A stretch of 51,557 nucleotides of DNA from positions 1 to 51,557 of the forward strand of contig NZ_JBEQZJ010000031.1 in assembly GCF_045223415.1 (NCBI RefSeq), read 5' to 3'. Within the stretch, counting starts at the first letter, position 1. Every line of letters starts with the position of its first letter. Shown here one piece after another: positions 31,801-40,125 of the stretch. Made by a program: the position numbers and the translations under genes. Source of the DNA: Hoskinsella mucinilytica. GTDB taxonomy: Bacteria > Bacillota_I > Bacilli_A > Erysipelotrichales > Erysipelotrichaceae. Below the pieces are notes generated by a model. The model worked only from the letters and a program-made list of their open reading frames with translations, made no database searches and was not told the DNA's origin.

Positions 31801-34158
31801 ATCTGTTGCATAATATTGGCTTACATCACCATATACTTCTTTTTGAGATGCATAATATAATTCTGCGTATTTTGCATATGTATCAGTATCTGTTTTTAAC
31901 ATATCTGGTCGTTGGAAAGAGCACCAAGTACCTTGTTTGATAATATCATCGGCAACTGCTGCATCATGATCAGCAAGATCATTTGGTACCATACCACTAT
32001 ATCCTTGTAATACCGGCTGCATACCTAATTTCACCATAGACAACTGATTTTTTCTTGCTAGCTCTGTACGATCCTCAAACCAAGAATCATGAACAGGACC
32101 ACCAAATCCGGATAGATTAGCCATATATGCCCATGCATAATATGCAGGTCCTGCGATAAAATCTTTGATATCTTCATGGTCATAACCGATTTTTGTTAAG
32201 AAACGACGCCATACTTCCTCTTGACCAGTAGCATCTAAAACAACATTAACACCATTTAATGCCAACCAATCCATTTCAGCACGCCACTCATCTTCACCAT
32301 AGAAAGGCATAGAATAAGATAAGGTACAATAGTTATATGCATAACGTACTTTTGCTTTGGTTTCTTGGAAAATAGTATCTTTTAAAGGTACCACTTCACT
32401 AGGCATCGTAACCTGATCGCCTACTTGAGAAATATTAACATTGCAATAGTATTTCAAATAGTGATTTAATCCCATAGATAATGAAACACCATTATTTCCT
32501 TTGATGTGAATTTTTCCATTTTGATTAGTTAATTCAAAGAAATCATAATCATGACCTAGTGTGTTTTCACCAAGCTCTAATGTAAACCAATCTACATATT
32601 GAGCACCCAATCTACGTGAGATGATTCCTCTCACTTCATCAAGCGTATCATTTACTGTGATATTCGCCAATTGATCAGCATAAGAAGTATCAGCGTATGA
32701 TTGCACATTGATTTCTGGTCGTTCTTGGATCGGTGTACCACTTGCTGTACCCATGACACGTACTTCATTGATAATGGAGTTAGCATTCGCTGAATGATAA
32801 GTCACATAAACTCGAACATAACGAGCCTCTGTTCCGGTAGCATCATATACCTCACCGGTTTCGGGACAGCTCGCTGTGCTATCTTTTTCAGCAAGTTTCG
32901 TAAAATCTCTTCCGTTCATACTCGTAAAGATTTCATATTGTGTATAACCTTTTGTTGGTGTATAAATTTCAATACTACTTAAATCATAGTTTTCTTCTAA
33001 ATCGATATCTGCATAAGCTGGATACATCGTTCCGGTCCACGTTGTTTTTGTGCTTCCATCTACGATGCTTGCGGCATTGGAACGATTATAGTTGGTATGC
33101 ACAGGTTTTTGAAACGCAATACTTTCATTGTCCTCTACCTTAGCTTCACTTCCATATACTTTGAATTCTGCTACTGCAGGCCAACCATACCCAGCAGAAC
33201 TTGTACAACTATGCATCACAATTTTGATATCTGTATACATTGCTGGTTCTATCGTATATTCTTGTGTATAGTTGTCGGTTCGATTTGCTATTTGGTGACT
33301 TACCAAAGTTGTATATTCACTTTCGCCTTCTTTTAAACCGAGGATACTATACTCAAATGCATAGTTATATGGTTCAGATTCAACGTGTTCAAAGAAGATT
33401 TCAAATGCATCCATCGTTCTTGCTTCACCAAAAGATAAATTAATATATTTTTCTTCAGACATCGCATTATTATGGAATTTATATAATGAACTTTCATCAT
33501 TATCCACCAAAGTTTGACTATCATTTGCACCAATTCCATCAGTTGTTATTTCAGCCTGTGACGCAATATTGTTATAGTCTGATAGTTTTACATCTTGGGA
33601 AGCATAAATTTCTACTTCTTTTACTTGCATCCAACTTTCTGTTGTTATGGATGGATTAGAAGCATCTAGAATAACAGGATTAGAAAATATGATCATGACA
33701 TCTGAAATACTTTTTACTTCAGAAGCCTCAAATTCCACAACACTTCCCATTGGCTGCGCTTCCTTTTTAGGCGCAAAAGAGCGCCAATCACTTTCAGAAT
33801 CTGTAATACCATTGATTGCATATTTAATTTCAACATCCACACCCAAAGCACTTAAATCATCTGCGCCCAATTTCACTACAACTTTTTCTACAGATGAGTT
33901 TTCTGCTAATTTCATTTTAACTGTGCTTGGCCATTCTACTGTACCACTTTTCCACAGTGTCGAATCATCCCCATCATTGATATGTTCTTTATTCCCTCCA
34001 TAGATCAAATCTTCCCCATTGACGGTAACTGTTGCATCTTTCGCTATGTTTGTTTGTACCTTTTTTGCCTGTAAAAAATCTAGTTGCCCTACAAACATGC
34101 TAAGCGTAACACACCCTGTCAGAATAACCTTAGAACCCTTCTCTAAAATCTTACTCAT
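28831..34158 (-). CDS. Wall-attached alpha-N-acetylglucosaminidase (GH89) with CBM32-type domains
   Basis: 1775 residues from the ATG after AAAGGAGTAAGA. Signal peptide about 1-32. Three discoidin/F5-8C-like domains (about 35-480), NAGLU N-terminal domain (about 495-590), GH89 catalytic barrel (about 600-950) with catalytic Glu790 (DPFHEGG) and Glu916 (GITPEAS), helical NAGLU C-terminal domain, another F5-8C domain (about 1215-1375), three 65-residue FIVAR-like repeats (1386-1580), a Pro/Glu-rich spacer, a beta-rich C-terminal domain, then DTGD, a membrane helix and KKRQSEE. It removes terminal alpha-linked GlcNAc, as found in gastric-type mucin and heparan sulfate. The tail is sorting-signal-like but lacks LPxTG. 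Confidence 0.94.
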   Translation of the reverse strand: MSKILEKGSKVILTGCVTLSMFVGQLDFLQAKKVQTNIAKDATVTVNGEDLIYGGNKEHINDGDDSTLWKSGTVEWPSTVKMKLAENSSVEKVVVKLGADDLSALGVDVEIKYAINGITDSESDWRSFAPKKEAQPMGSVVEFEASEVKSISDVMIIFSNPVILDASNPSITTESWMQVKEVEIYASQDVKLSDYNNIASQAEITTDGIGANDSQTLVDNDESSLYKFHNNAMSEEKYINLSFGEARTMDAFEIFFEHVESEPYNYAFEYSILGLKEGESEYTTLVSHQIANRTDNYTQEYTIEPAMYTDIKIVMHSCTSSAGYGWPAVAEFKVYGSEAKVEDNESIAFQKPVHTNYNRSNAASIVDGSTKTTWTGTMYPAYADIDLEENYDLSSIEIYTPTKGYTQYEIFTSMNGRDFTKLAEKDSTASCPETGEVYDATGTEARYVRVYVTYHSANANSIINEVRVMGTASGTPIQERPEINVQSYADTSYADQLANITVNDTLDEVRGIISRRLGAQYVDWFTLELGENTLGHDYDFFELTNQNGKIHIKGNNGVSLSMGLNHYLKYYCNVNISQVGDQVTMPSEVVPLKDTIFQETKAKVRYAYNYCTLSYSMPFYGEDEWRAEMDWLALNGVNVVLDATGQEEVWRRFLTKIGYDHEDIKDFIAGPAYYAWAYMANLSGFGGPVHDSWFEDRTELARKNQLSMVKLGMQPVLQGYSGMVPNDLADHDAAVADDIIKQGTWCSFQRPDMLKTDTDTYAKYAELYYASQKEVYGDVSQYYATDPFHEGGNTGDMSPETVSSEVMNNLLSFDEDAIWIIQSWQGNPTSALLNGLDGYEEHALILDLYADKTPHYNDENAYGDELEFDGKPWVFCMLNNFGGRLGLHGHLDNLANNIPEVFNTTKYVAGIGITPEASVNNPLLYDFLFETVWTSDASKDLEVIDLDSWLDDYATRRYGKESSSAQEALKILKDTVYKADLNQLGQGAPESVVNARPAFDINAASTWGNAVVSYSKGDLEEAARLMLEDYDVLKDSEGYRYDLATILQQVLSNSAQEYLKTMKAAYNSGSVEEFTKASNDFLDIIQQMEKVTSTSKYYLLGTWVNQAKNLAANTDDFSKELYELNAKSLVSTWGSISQANAGGLHDYSNRQWSGLISSYYQKRWEIWIENRKTELTNGGTVSDPDWFEWEWTWARSDEDFTSTPSDHNLNELGTYILDTFSVANPAEDDKNDIDVKTMSVETGSYQHDNDSEGDPNYVLDGNLGTMWHTDWNGSSREDQYLIFTLDEEQVISGLRYLPRMSYNNGFILEYEVLIKNSDSDNWQKVISNGTFDKSNFGWQILKFDDNKEYKAKQVKFQVIDAYSRDTNQYAALTEMRILKGNAQETADVSALNKAIEEAEKLDEKAYTAESWKAVAEALEAAKKLDANNTQKEIDTAKDALNDAMKALVEKADVNALNKAIEEAEKLDEKAYTAESWKAVAEALEAAKKLDANNTQKEIDTAKDALNNAMKALVEKADMTALNKAIEEAEKLDEKAYTAESWKAVAEALEAAKKLDESNTQKEIDTAKDALNNAVKALVKVESEPEEPVEPEKPETPENPGDSEDNGDQIGMIDSATLPITVLGSFEKGTQLNAKELSKQEVLDMNKLLSSKGLLKELTIERAFDLSLEKDGIIIQPNGTITIRINVDADLLKKDLQVIYIDDNNQITKLITRKGSDYVEFDTTHMSKYAIASKTNTTPNKDIDTGDHTNVGLAFALIMLSGAAIVILMKKRQSEE
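29419..30003 (-). repeat. Three near-identical 195-base tandem repeats in the GH89 gene
   Basis: Units 29419-29613, 29614-29808 and 29809-30003 each code for 65 residues beginning AD(V/M)xALNKAIEEAEKLD. The DNA units differ at only a few positions, mostly in the outermost ones. Such identity suggests recent duplication or gene conversion and allows copy-number change by slippage or recombination. Confidence 0.93.
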
Positions 34159-34222
34159 TCTTACTCCTTTCCTACGTTTTACAACGTACATACATGAAAG
34201 CCCTTTTTCTTTCAATATCATT

Positions 34223-34274
34223 ATTATAAAGGAAAAGAAATTGTACTATTTTGCACTCTTTAACATTTTTTTGC
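34223..34274 (-). promoter_or_regulatory. GH89 promoter with candidate YesN-type activator repeats
   Basis: TATAAT (minus strand, 34223-34228) has no -35 match. Instead GCAAAA occurs at 34249-34254 and again at 34269-34274, a 20-base direct repeat with the near copy on the -35 position. AraC-family activators bind such repeats about two helical turns apart. The gene for a YesN-type AraC regulator is the next one upstream. Confidence 0.45.
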
Positions 34275-34314
34275 GAACATAACCTTATAAAGAAAGAAAA
34301 AAGCAGTGGATAAC

Positions 34315-35799
34315 CTAAAAGAGATTACGATACTCTTTTGGTGACATACCAACTGCTTTTTTAAATGTTTTCGCAAAATAGCTTTGTGAGCGAAATCCAA
34401 CTTGAAATGCAACATCTTTCAAAATAAAACCTTTACGGATCAATCGCTTTGCCTCTTTGATACGAAAATCATTGACGATATCACTAAATCCTTTTTCATT
34501 ATTGTTGCTTAACACACGGCTTAGATGAGAAGGTGACACCTCCAGTTCTTCAGCAACATCATTTAAACTAATTTGTTTTTTGAAGTGGTGTCCGATATAT
34601 TCAATCGCCCTCTTTGATAAATGATCTAAGTTTTGATACCTCATTAATTTTGCGGAACGCAACATTGCATTGAGCTTATATACGATTTCCATTTCTGTTG
34701 TTTGAATATCTTTCTTAACATCAAAATGAATATCTTGTTTCTGAATCATGATCTCATATTGAGATTGTAACTTTTCCACAAGTATATCTAGCATATCACT
34801 AAGATATTGATTTCCCGCTTGATCCTCACATTTTTCTCTATGAATACAATCAAGAGCCAATTTCTTTAGCTTTTCCATCATCACTGTTTCATTACCATCT
34901 TCAAAACATTCTAATAAATCCAGAATCAAATAATTCAATTCATCTTTCCCAAGTTCTTGCTTAGTTTCATCAAGAATAGGCTCTTTTTCTCGATCTATGA
35001 CCGCATGCATATAGGATTGATACATCAATTCCATATTTTCATAAATACTGCCAATTCCAAACACACGATTTCTTTTTTGTAGGATACCCGTAATTGCCTT
35101 TTTATCATTTTCATTCATCTTACGATTTGATATGATAAAAGCAACGATATCATTTTTCATCCTTGTCATCAAACATGACATTCCTAAATCCTCGATTTCC
35201 CCCTTGATGCTATTCAAAGCATCGTTTTCATTTTCTAAAACATGAATGACCGTACAAAGACCAGATAGAAAATGAATATTCAATACCTTTAAATGCTTCT
35301 GTACAATAATCTCATTTTGACCGGATAAAAGAAGTCTAGCACATTCTTCTTCAAGAAATGGTTTTGTATGATTGATCTTCTCGATCAATGCAGATGTTTG
35401 TTGAAATTGATTTTCATTTTTCTTTAAGATCTCAATAGCTTTTGCGATATTGTTTAATATGATGTGATGGTCTGCAGGTTTTAAAATAAAATCCTCTACA
35501 TGTAAATGAATCGCTTCTTGTGCATAAGAGAAATAATCATAAGAGGTAAATATGAAGCAGACACTTTCCTTAAACTCTATTTGTCTGATTTCTTTCAATG
35601 CTTCTAATCCATTTTTTATAGGCATATTGATATCCATCATTACGATATCCACGTTATGTTGGCGAAACAATTCCACAGCCTCAGCTCCATTCGATGCTAA
35701 ATAAATTTCACCAATCATCGCATTGGATTTTTTTAATAGATGATATAAATAATCTCGTTCGATTTTTTCATCCTCAGCAATTAATACATTATACATCAT
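34315..35799 (-). CDS. YesN-type response regulator (REC plus AraC helix-turn-helix)
   Basis: 494 residues. Receiver domain about 1-120 with acidic residues E9-D10-E11, phospho-acceptor in VMMDINMP, and a LKPAD Lys. A long linker follows, then an AraC-type double helix-turn-helix (about 390-494, SLNDVAEELEVSPSHLSRVL and VAFQVGFRSQSYFAKTFKK). It is encoded right after its kinase and just before the GH89 gene, which it probably activates when the sugar-binding lipoprotein sees its ligand. Confidence 0.94.
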   Translation of the reverse strand: MMYNVLIAEDEKIERDYLYHLLKKSNAMIGEIYLASNGAEAVELFRQHNVDIVMMDINMPIKNGLEALKEIRQIEFKESVCFIFTSYDYFSYAQEAIHLHVEDFILKPADHHIILNNIAKAIEILKKNENQFQQTSALIEKINHTKPFLEEECARLLLSGQNEIIVQKHLKVLNIHFLSGLCTVIHVLENENDALNSIKGEIEDLGMSCLMTRMKNDIVAFIISNRKMNENDKKAITGILQKRNRVFGIGSIYENMELMYQSYMHAVIDREKEPILDETKQELGKDELNYLILDLLECFEDGNETVMMEKLKKLALDCIHREKCEDQAGNQYLSDMLDILVEKLQSQYEIMIQKQDIHFDVKKDIQTTEMEIVYKLNAMLRSAKLMRYQNLDHLSKRAIEYIGHHFKKQISLNDVAEELEVSPSHLSRVLSNNNEKGFSDIVNDFRIKEAKRLIRKGFILKDVAFQVGFRSQSYFAKTFKKAVGMSPKEYRNLF

Positions 35800-35829
35800 A
35801 ATCTCCTCCTTTCCTTACATATGGAATCA

Positions 35830-37293
35830 TTAGATTGGTCTTTTGATTTTAATGAGAAAAGAGAAACCACAATCAATATCGCTTTCTATTTGAATTTCCA
35901 CATTTTGTTTATAATACATCTCTAATCTTTTTCTAACATTATACAATCCCAAATGGGTTTCATTTTCAACAGTTCTTTCGCTCTCTTCCAAATAAGTACG
36001 AAGTAGTGACTCTTCCATGCCTTCCCCATTATCGGATACCGACAGGATCACATCATGATCTTCTAGTCCTATATATACTTCCACTTCTCCATCTTCCATA
36101 ATATTTTTTAATCCATGTTTGATAGAGTTTTCCACCAATGGCTGTAAGATCATGCCAGGAATAGGAATATGATTTAATTCCTCTTCATGCTCTACATGAA
36201 TGATAAAATCAATTCGTGAACCAAGACGAAGCTTTTGAATTTCGATATAAGCACGTATCGCCTCTAGTTCATTTTGAATATTACTAATTTTATTTTGCAT
36301 ATCCAATCCATAACGCAACAACTGACTTGTTTTCAATATCATATTGGCCGCAGTTTCTGTTTCTTTCGTTTCCACAAGACGGTAAATCATATTTAAAGTA
36401 TTAAATAAGAAATGTGGATTGATTTGATTTTGTAGCATTCTTAATTCACTTTGTACAAGCAATTCATCTTTCTTTAAACTTTCATTTTCCTTTTCTAATA
36501 ACTGTCTTTGAAGGTTCGCTCGCTCTCGTTCACTATCAAAATTTATCTGTATTTGCGTTGCCATGCTAGTAAGAGCATCACATAATTCTTCCATTTCTTG
36601 TCCTGAATCAGATATTTGACGTAAATCATATTTCCCTTCTTTCACCTTTTGGATATTAGAAAGTAATAATTCTAATGGGCGTGTTAATGACTTTGTAATA
36701 TGAATGGTATAATAAATGACCCAAAAGGATAAAATAACAATCAAAAGGATACTAGATGCATCTGTAATTTGTTTTAATTTTGTCAAAATGCTTTTTTGTG
36801 ACTGCATGGATTCTGTAATCATTTGATAATAATCGCTACTTGTATTATTAATAAGATAATAATATCTTTGTAAAGTATCATAATCTTCTTCGTAAATTCC
36901 TGAATCCTGTTCAAAATCTATTGCCGTTTTCTGACACATATCGTTAAACTTTGATGTCATGTTTTGAAGAAGCTGAAATCGCCAAGACTCTTCAATATAT
37001 TGATTTGCTTTTAAATGATTCAAACTGGTACAAGCCGATTCATAAGCTTTCTGATACTCTTCCATCGATTCTTCACTTTCTGTATACAGATAATCCTTGA
37101 AATTCATAGAAGCATCTTCCATTTGATTGTAATAATCCAGCATCCCGTTATAAGCTTGTAATAGATCATCATAGCGATCTAAAACGTTATTATTGATCAT
37201 GGAAAACATAACAAGAAAAATCAATATACAGATGACCACGATCATATTTGCATTTCTTAAACGAGAACGAAAGCTTTTACTTTTCTGCTTCAT
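35830..37293 (-). CDS. YesM-type sensor histidine kinase
   Basis: 487 residues from the ATG after AAGGGGAAACTTT; the gene overlaps the 3' end of the lipoprotein gene by 17 bases. Two membrane segments (about 16-35 and 180-200) enclose a helical outer sensor domain. HAMP, then the His_kinase motif QINPHFLFNTLN (phospho-acceptor His) and ATPase boxes ending SDNGEGM and GLYNVRKRL. Partner of the YesN regulator. The preceding sugar-binding lipoprotein is likely its ligand-presenting co-sensor. Confidence 0.94.
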   Translation of the reverse strand: MKQKSKSFRSRLRNANMIVVICILIFLVMFSMINNNVLDRYDDLLQAYNGMLDYYNQMEDASMNFKDYLYTESEESMEEYQKAYESACTSLNHLKANQYIEESWRFQLLQNMTSKFNDMCQKTAIDFEQDSGIYEEDYDTLQRYYYLINNTSSDYYQMITESMQSQKSILTKLKQITDASSILLIVILSFWVIYYTIHITKSLTRPLELLLSNIQKVKEGKYDLRQISDSGQEMEELCDALTSMATQIQINFDSERERANLQRQLLEKENESLKKDELLVQSELRMLQNQINPHFLFNTLNMIYRLVETKETETAANMILKTSQLLRYGLDMQNKISNIQNELEAIRAYIEIQKLRLGSRIDFIIHVEHEEELNHIPIPGMILQPLVENSIKHGLKNIMEDGEVEVYIGLEDHDVILSVSDNGEGMEESLLRTYLEESERTVENETHLGLYNVRKRLEMYYKQNVEIQIESDIDCGFSFLIKIKRPI

Positions 37294-38233
37294 AAAGTTT
37301 CCCCTTATAGGTGTTGACATTACTTTCATTAACGATAACAAGATTCGGACTTAAAACACTGACATCTTGTTTTTTGCCTGATTGAATATAGTCCATGATC
37401 ATTTTAACCCCTTGGTACCCATAGTCATAAAAAGATGTAACGATACTGCCATCAATATCTCCTCTTTTAATTAAATCTATGGTTGTTGGCATATCATCTA
37501 CGCCATAGATCAAAACATTCTTTCTTAATCCCTTTTCTATGATCGTTTCTGAACAAGGTACTGCAGATTCTGCGGCAAAATTTATCGCAACGTTCACGTT
37601 ATCATGCTCACTCATAACATTCATCCACTCACGTTTTGCTCTTACTACATCCGATTTTGATTCACTGATACTTACTAGCTCATAACCACCTTTATGTTTT
37701 TGAAAGACTTCCTTGACCTCTTTGATTTGGTCTTGAGCAATCCCGAATTCTCCTTCAGCTACTTGGATAGCAATGATCAATTTCTTATCTTTTCCATAAT
37801 TTGATTCAATATCTTCTAAAAGAAGTTGTGCTTGTTGTTTAAAATCTTTTCCCATATAAGCATATCTTCCACTTTCAGGTTGATCGCTATCTACCAAAAT
37901 CAAAGGTATGCCATTATCACTCGCAGCTTTGATCAATTCATCGTCTATGACTCCTTGTGTGATGATACCATCCGCTTGTTGTAAAATGCCGGTTTCAATC
38001 ACATCATTCATTTTATTGGTATCGATCACATTAGGCCCTATCCAATCACAGTGCACTTGATAAGCTTCACAAGCATCATCTAAACCATCTTTTGCTTGTA
38101 GCCATATCATGTGATCGCTCAAAGGCGTCGCAAATAAGATATACGGTTTATCTTTTTCTTCATCCTTAAGAGGTTGATTCGTACAGCTAGATAATAAAAG
38201 TAACGATGTCATAAAAAGAATGATTTTTTTCAT
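37277..38233 (-). CDS. Sugar-binding lipoprotein (RbsB-like), co-sensor of a YesMN system
   Basis: 318 residues, start set by GAGG eight bases before the ATG. Lipobox LLSSC (Cys near 19). The mature part is a type I periplasmic-binding-protein fold (PYILFATPLSDHMIW, DGIITQGVIDDELIKAASDNGIPLILVDSD, GVDDMPTTIDLIKRGDIDGSI). No ABC permease or ATPase gene is nearby; instead it begins an operon with a YesM kinase and YesN regulator. This matches three-component sugar-sensing systems in which the binding protein talks to the kinase. Confidence 0.9.
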   Translation of the reverse strand: MKKIILFMTSLLLLSSCTNQPLKDEEKDKPYILFATPLSDHMIWLQAKDGLDDACEAYQVHCDWIGPNVIDTNKMNDVIETGILQQADGIITQGVIDDELIKAASDNGIPLILVDSDQPESGRYAYMGKDFKQQAQLLLEDIESNYGKDKKLIIAIQVAEGEFGIAQDQIKEVKEVFQKHKGGYELVSISESKSDVVRAKREWMNVMSEHDNVNVAINFAAESAVPCSETIIEKGLRKNVLIYGVDDMPTTIDLIKRGDIDGSIVTSFYDYGYQGVKMIMDYIQSGKKQDVSVLSPNLVIVNESNVNTYKGKLYEAEK

Positions 38234-38258
38234 ACAGGTGTCCTCTTTTCCACGCATT

Positions 38259-38288
38259 ATTATAACGCATGTCGTTTTTTTTATGCAA
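38259..38288 (-). promoter_or_regulatory. Promoter of the lipoprotein-YesMN operon
   Basis: Minus strand TTGCAT (38283-38288), 18-base spacer, TATAAT (38259-38264), about 25 bases before the start codon. Confidence 0.65.
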
Positions 38289-38369
38289 GAGCAATCTTTA
38301 CTACCCTATTGTCCATATTAGTTTCTGTCTTCATCATATCACAATCATAATGGACTGTCATTCACAAAC

Positions 38370-38398
38370 AAAAAAGACAAGGTTCTCAAAACCCTGCC
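38370..38398 (-). terminator. Terminator at the end of the pcrA-to-methyltransferase operon
   Basis: Nine-base-pair stem GGCAGGGTT/AACCTTGTC (two G-U pairs) with loop TTGAG and six T residues on the minus strand. It follows the decayed gene at 38465-38756. Confidence 0.78.
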
Positions 38399-38464
38399 AT
38401 CTATATATTTTTCATATCATTTTTCGTGAGAAAGCAACACAAACAACAATATTGCCCTGACACC

Positions 38465-38756
38465 CTAATTTAATTCCCGCAGTAATTCTTCGCTTGGTAA
38501 CTCGCATCAGTAGCCGATCATGTGTCCAACTTCATTTGCTATGCAGTGCGTAGTTATTTGGAAATGTCAAATAAACGTCAAATGTTTCCTCGGTTGTTTC
38601 AATTTCTACCGCATTAGGAGCATCATACATCGGCAATCCTAAATACCTCTTTACCTCTTGCAATATACAATATATTCGGCTTGTATTTTCGGCTCTCTAC
38701 GCAATTTTATCAATCCAAACTTTTCATTACCCTCGGCAAATTCCACTTTACATTGA
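38465..38756 (-). pseudogene. Decayed gene remnant of unknown family
   Basis: The region is not random: on the minus strand three consecutive frames carry protein-like stretches, namely CKVEFAEGNEKFGLI and on, then KRYLGLPMYDAPNAVEIETT and on to FPNNYALHSK, then NEVGHMIGY, a TGA stop, CELPSEELLRELN and a final TAG at 38465-38467. Joining them needs about two frameshifts and one read-through, so it is a broken gene of roughly 95 codons. There is no start codon with a ribosome-binding site; it begins right at the methyltransferase stop. I do not recognise the family; origin from an integrated element is possible but unproven. Confidence 0.5.
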
Positions 38757-40091
38757 TTAAGCTATCTGGTTTCTCGAAAGAAGTACAACCGTTTCTACAC
38801 CATTGCTCTGTGCAAACATATCTACCGGTTGTATTTTTTTCACTTGATATTCCTTTTCCTTGAGAATACCTAAATCTCTAGCCATGGTTGCCGGATCACA
38901 AGACACATAAACAATACGATCTGGTTGCATACGTACCATACTATCGATCGTAATGGCATCCAATCCTTTTCGTGGCGGATCTACAACAATAACATCAGGT
39001 TTCATATGTTGCTCACTGAGTTTACTGGCATAAGTTGCTGCATCACTGCAAATAAACTCAATGTTTTCGATATGGTTATGATATGCATTCTCCTTAGCAT
39101 CTTTAATAGCTTGAGGAACAATTTCAATACCAATCACTTTTTTCGCCTTTTGTGCTAAAAACATAGAAATGGTTCCTACCCCACAGTATAAATCAATGAC
39201 ACTCTCACATCCAGTTAAGGAAGCAAAAGATAAGGCAGTATCATAGAGAATTTTCGTTTGAAGTGGATTGACCTGATAAAAGGATTTACTGGAAATATGA
39301 AAAGAAAGTTCATCAATAGAATCTGTGATATAGGAAGCACCATATAACGTGACTTCTTGATCTCCTAATATAACATTATCGTTTCTCGTATTGATATTTA
39401 CGATGACACTTTTGATATAGGGTAGTGCCTTACAAATCTTTTCTGCCATCTCTTTCATATGATCAAAAGGATATTTACGAACGATCCAAACCAACATGAC
39501 CTCACCTGTTACAAAAGCATGCTTGATGAGTAGATGACGAAATACATCGGCATTTCCATATGTTTTTAATTCCTGCTTCATATAAGCCAATACTTCATTG
39601 ATACGTTCACTTTGTATGCGACAGCCATCGGTATCTACGATGTCATTAGAATGAATGCGATAAAATCCTGTTACCACATTTCCCTTCTTTAAACCAACCG
39701 GTATCTGGCATTTATTTCGATAGTACCAAGGCTCCTTCATACCTAATACAGGTTCTACTTTCACATCAATTTTCGCAATGCGATCGATTACATCTTGAAC
39801 CTTTTGACGTTTAAATCGTAACTGTTCTTGATAAGACATATGTTGAAGTTGACAGCCACCACATTGCTTTGCGACAGGACAAAGTGGTGTTACACGTTCT
39901 TTGGATGGATTCCGTATGTTTAATACTTTTGCATATCCATACGTTTTTTTCATCATCGTAACGACAAGTTCTGCTTCTTCTTGTTCCAATATACCTTTCA
40001 CAAAGAATGGAAATCCATCCACCTTCACTACCCCTAAGCCTTCTCTTGTATAACCAGAACAAATTCCTCTTATGTTATCATTTTTTTTCAT
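38757..40091 (-). CDS. 23S rRNA (uracil-5)-methyltransferase, RlmD/RlmCD-type
   Basis: 444 residues starting at the ATG after GAGGTGTAAG. N-terminal TRAM-type domain, then a 4Fe-4S cluster motif (CPVAKQCGGCQLQHMSY), the SAM site DLYCGVGTISMFLA, VDPPRKGLD and the catalytic Cys in VYVSCDPATMARDL. It methylates uridine in 23S rRNA (in low-GC Gram-positives one enzyme often makes both U747 and U1939). Last intact gene of the pcrA operon, but an intrinsic terminator ends just ten bases before its start. Confidence 0.94.
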   Translation of the reverse strand: MKKNDNIRGICSGYTREGLGVVKVDGFPFFVKGILEQEEAELVVTMMKKTYGYAKVLNIRNPSKERVTPLCPVAKQCGGCQLQHMSYQEQLRFKRQKVQDVIDRIAKIDVKVEPVLGMKEPWYYRNKCQIPVGLKKGNVVTGFYRIHSNDIVDTDGCRIQSERINEVLAYMKQELKTYGNADVFRHLLIKHAFVTGEVMLVWIVRKYPFDHMKEMAEKICKALPYIKSVIVNINTRNDNVILGDQEVTLYGASYITDSIDELSFHISSKSFYQVNPLQTKILYDTALSFASLTGCESVIDLYCGVGTISMFLAQKAKKVIGIEIVPQAIKDAKENAYHNHIENIEFICSDAATYASKLSEQHMKPDVIVVDPPRKGLDAITIDSMVRMQPDRIVYVSCDPATMARDLGILKEKEYQVKKIQPVDMFAQSNGVETVVLLSRNQIA

Positions 40092-40101
40092 CTTACACCT
40101 C

Positions 40102-40123
40102 AAAAAAGGGCAATCGCCCTTTT
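40102..40123 (-). terminator. Terminator or attenuator directly before the rRNA methyltransferase gene
   Basis: Stem AAAAGGGC/GCCCTTTT with loop GATT and six T residues on the minus strand. The T-run stops ten bases from the methyltransferase ATG and abuts its ribosome-binding site. Confidence 0.85.
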
Positions 40124-40125
40124 CA

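Noticed and set aside
34159..34221. Upstream start for the GH89 protein
   Set aside because: The extension would put 21 residues before a normal signal peptide and covers the predicted transcription start; the inner ATG has AAAGGAG.
38234..38464. Small genes in the gap before the lipoprotein operon
   Set aside because: Only a promoter and a terminator can be supported; the short frames have no ribosome-binding sites.
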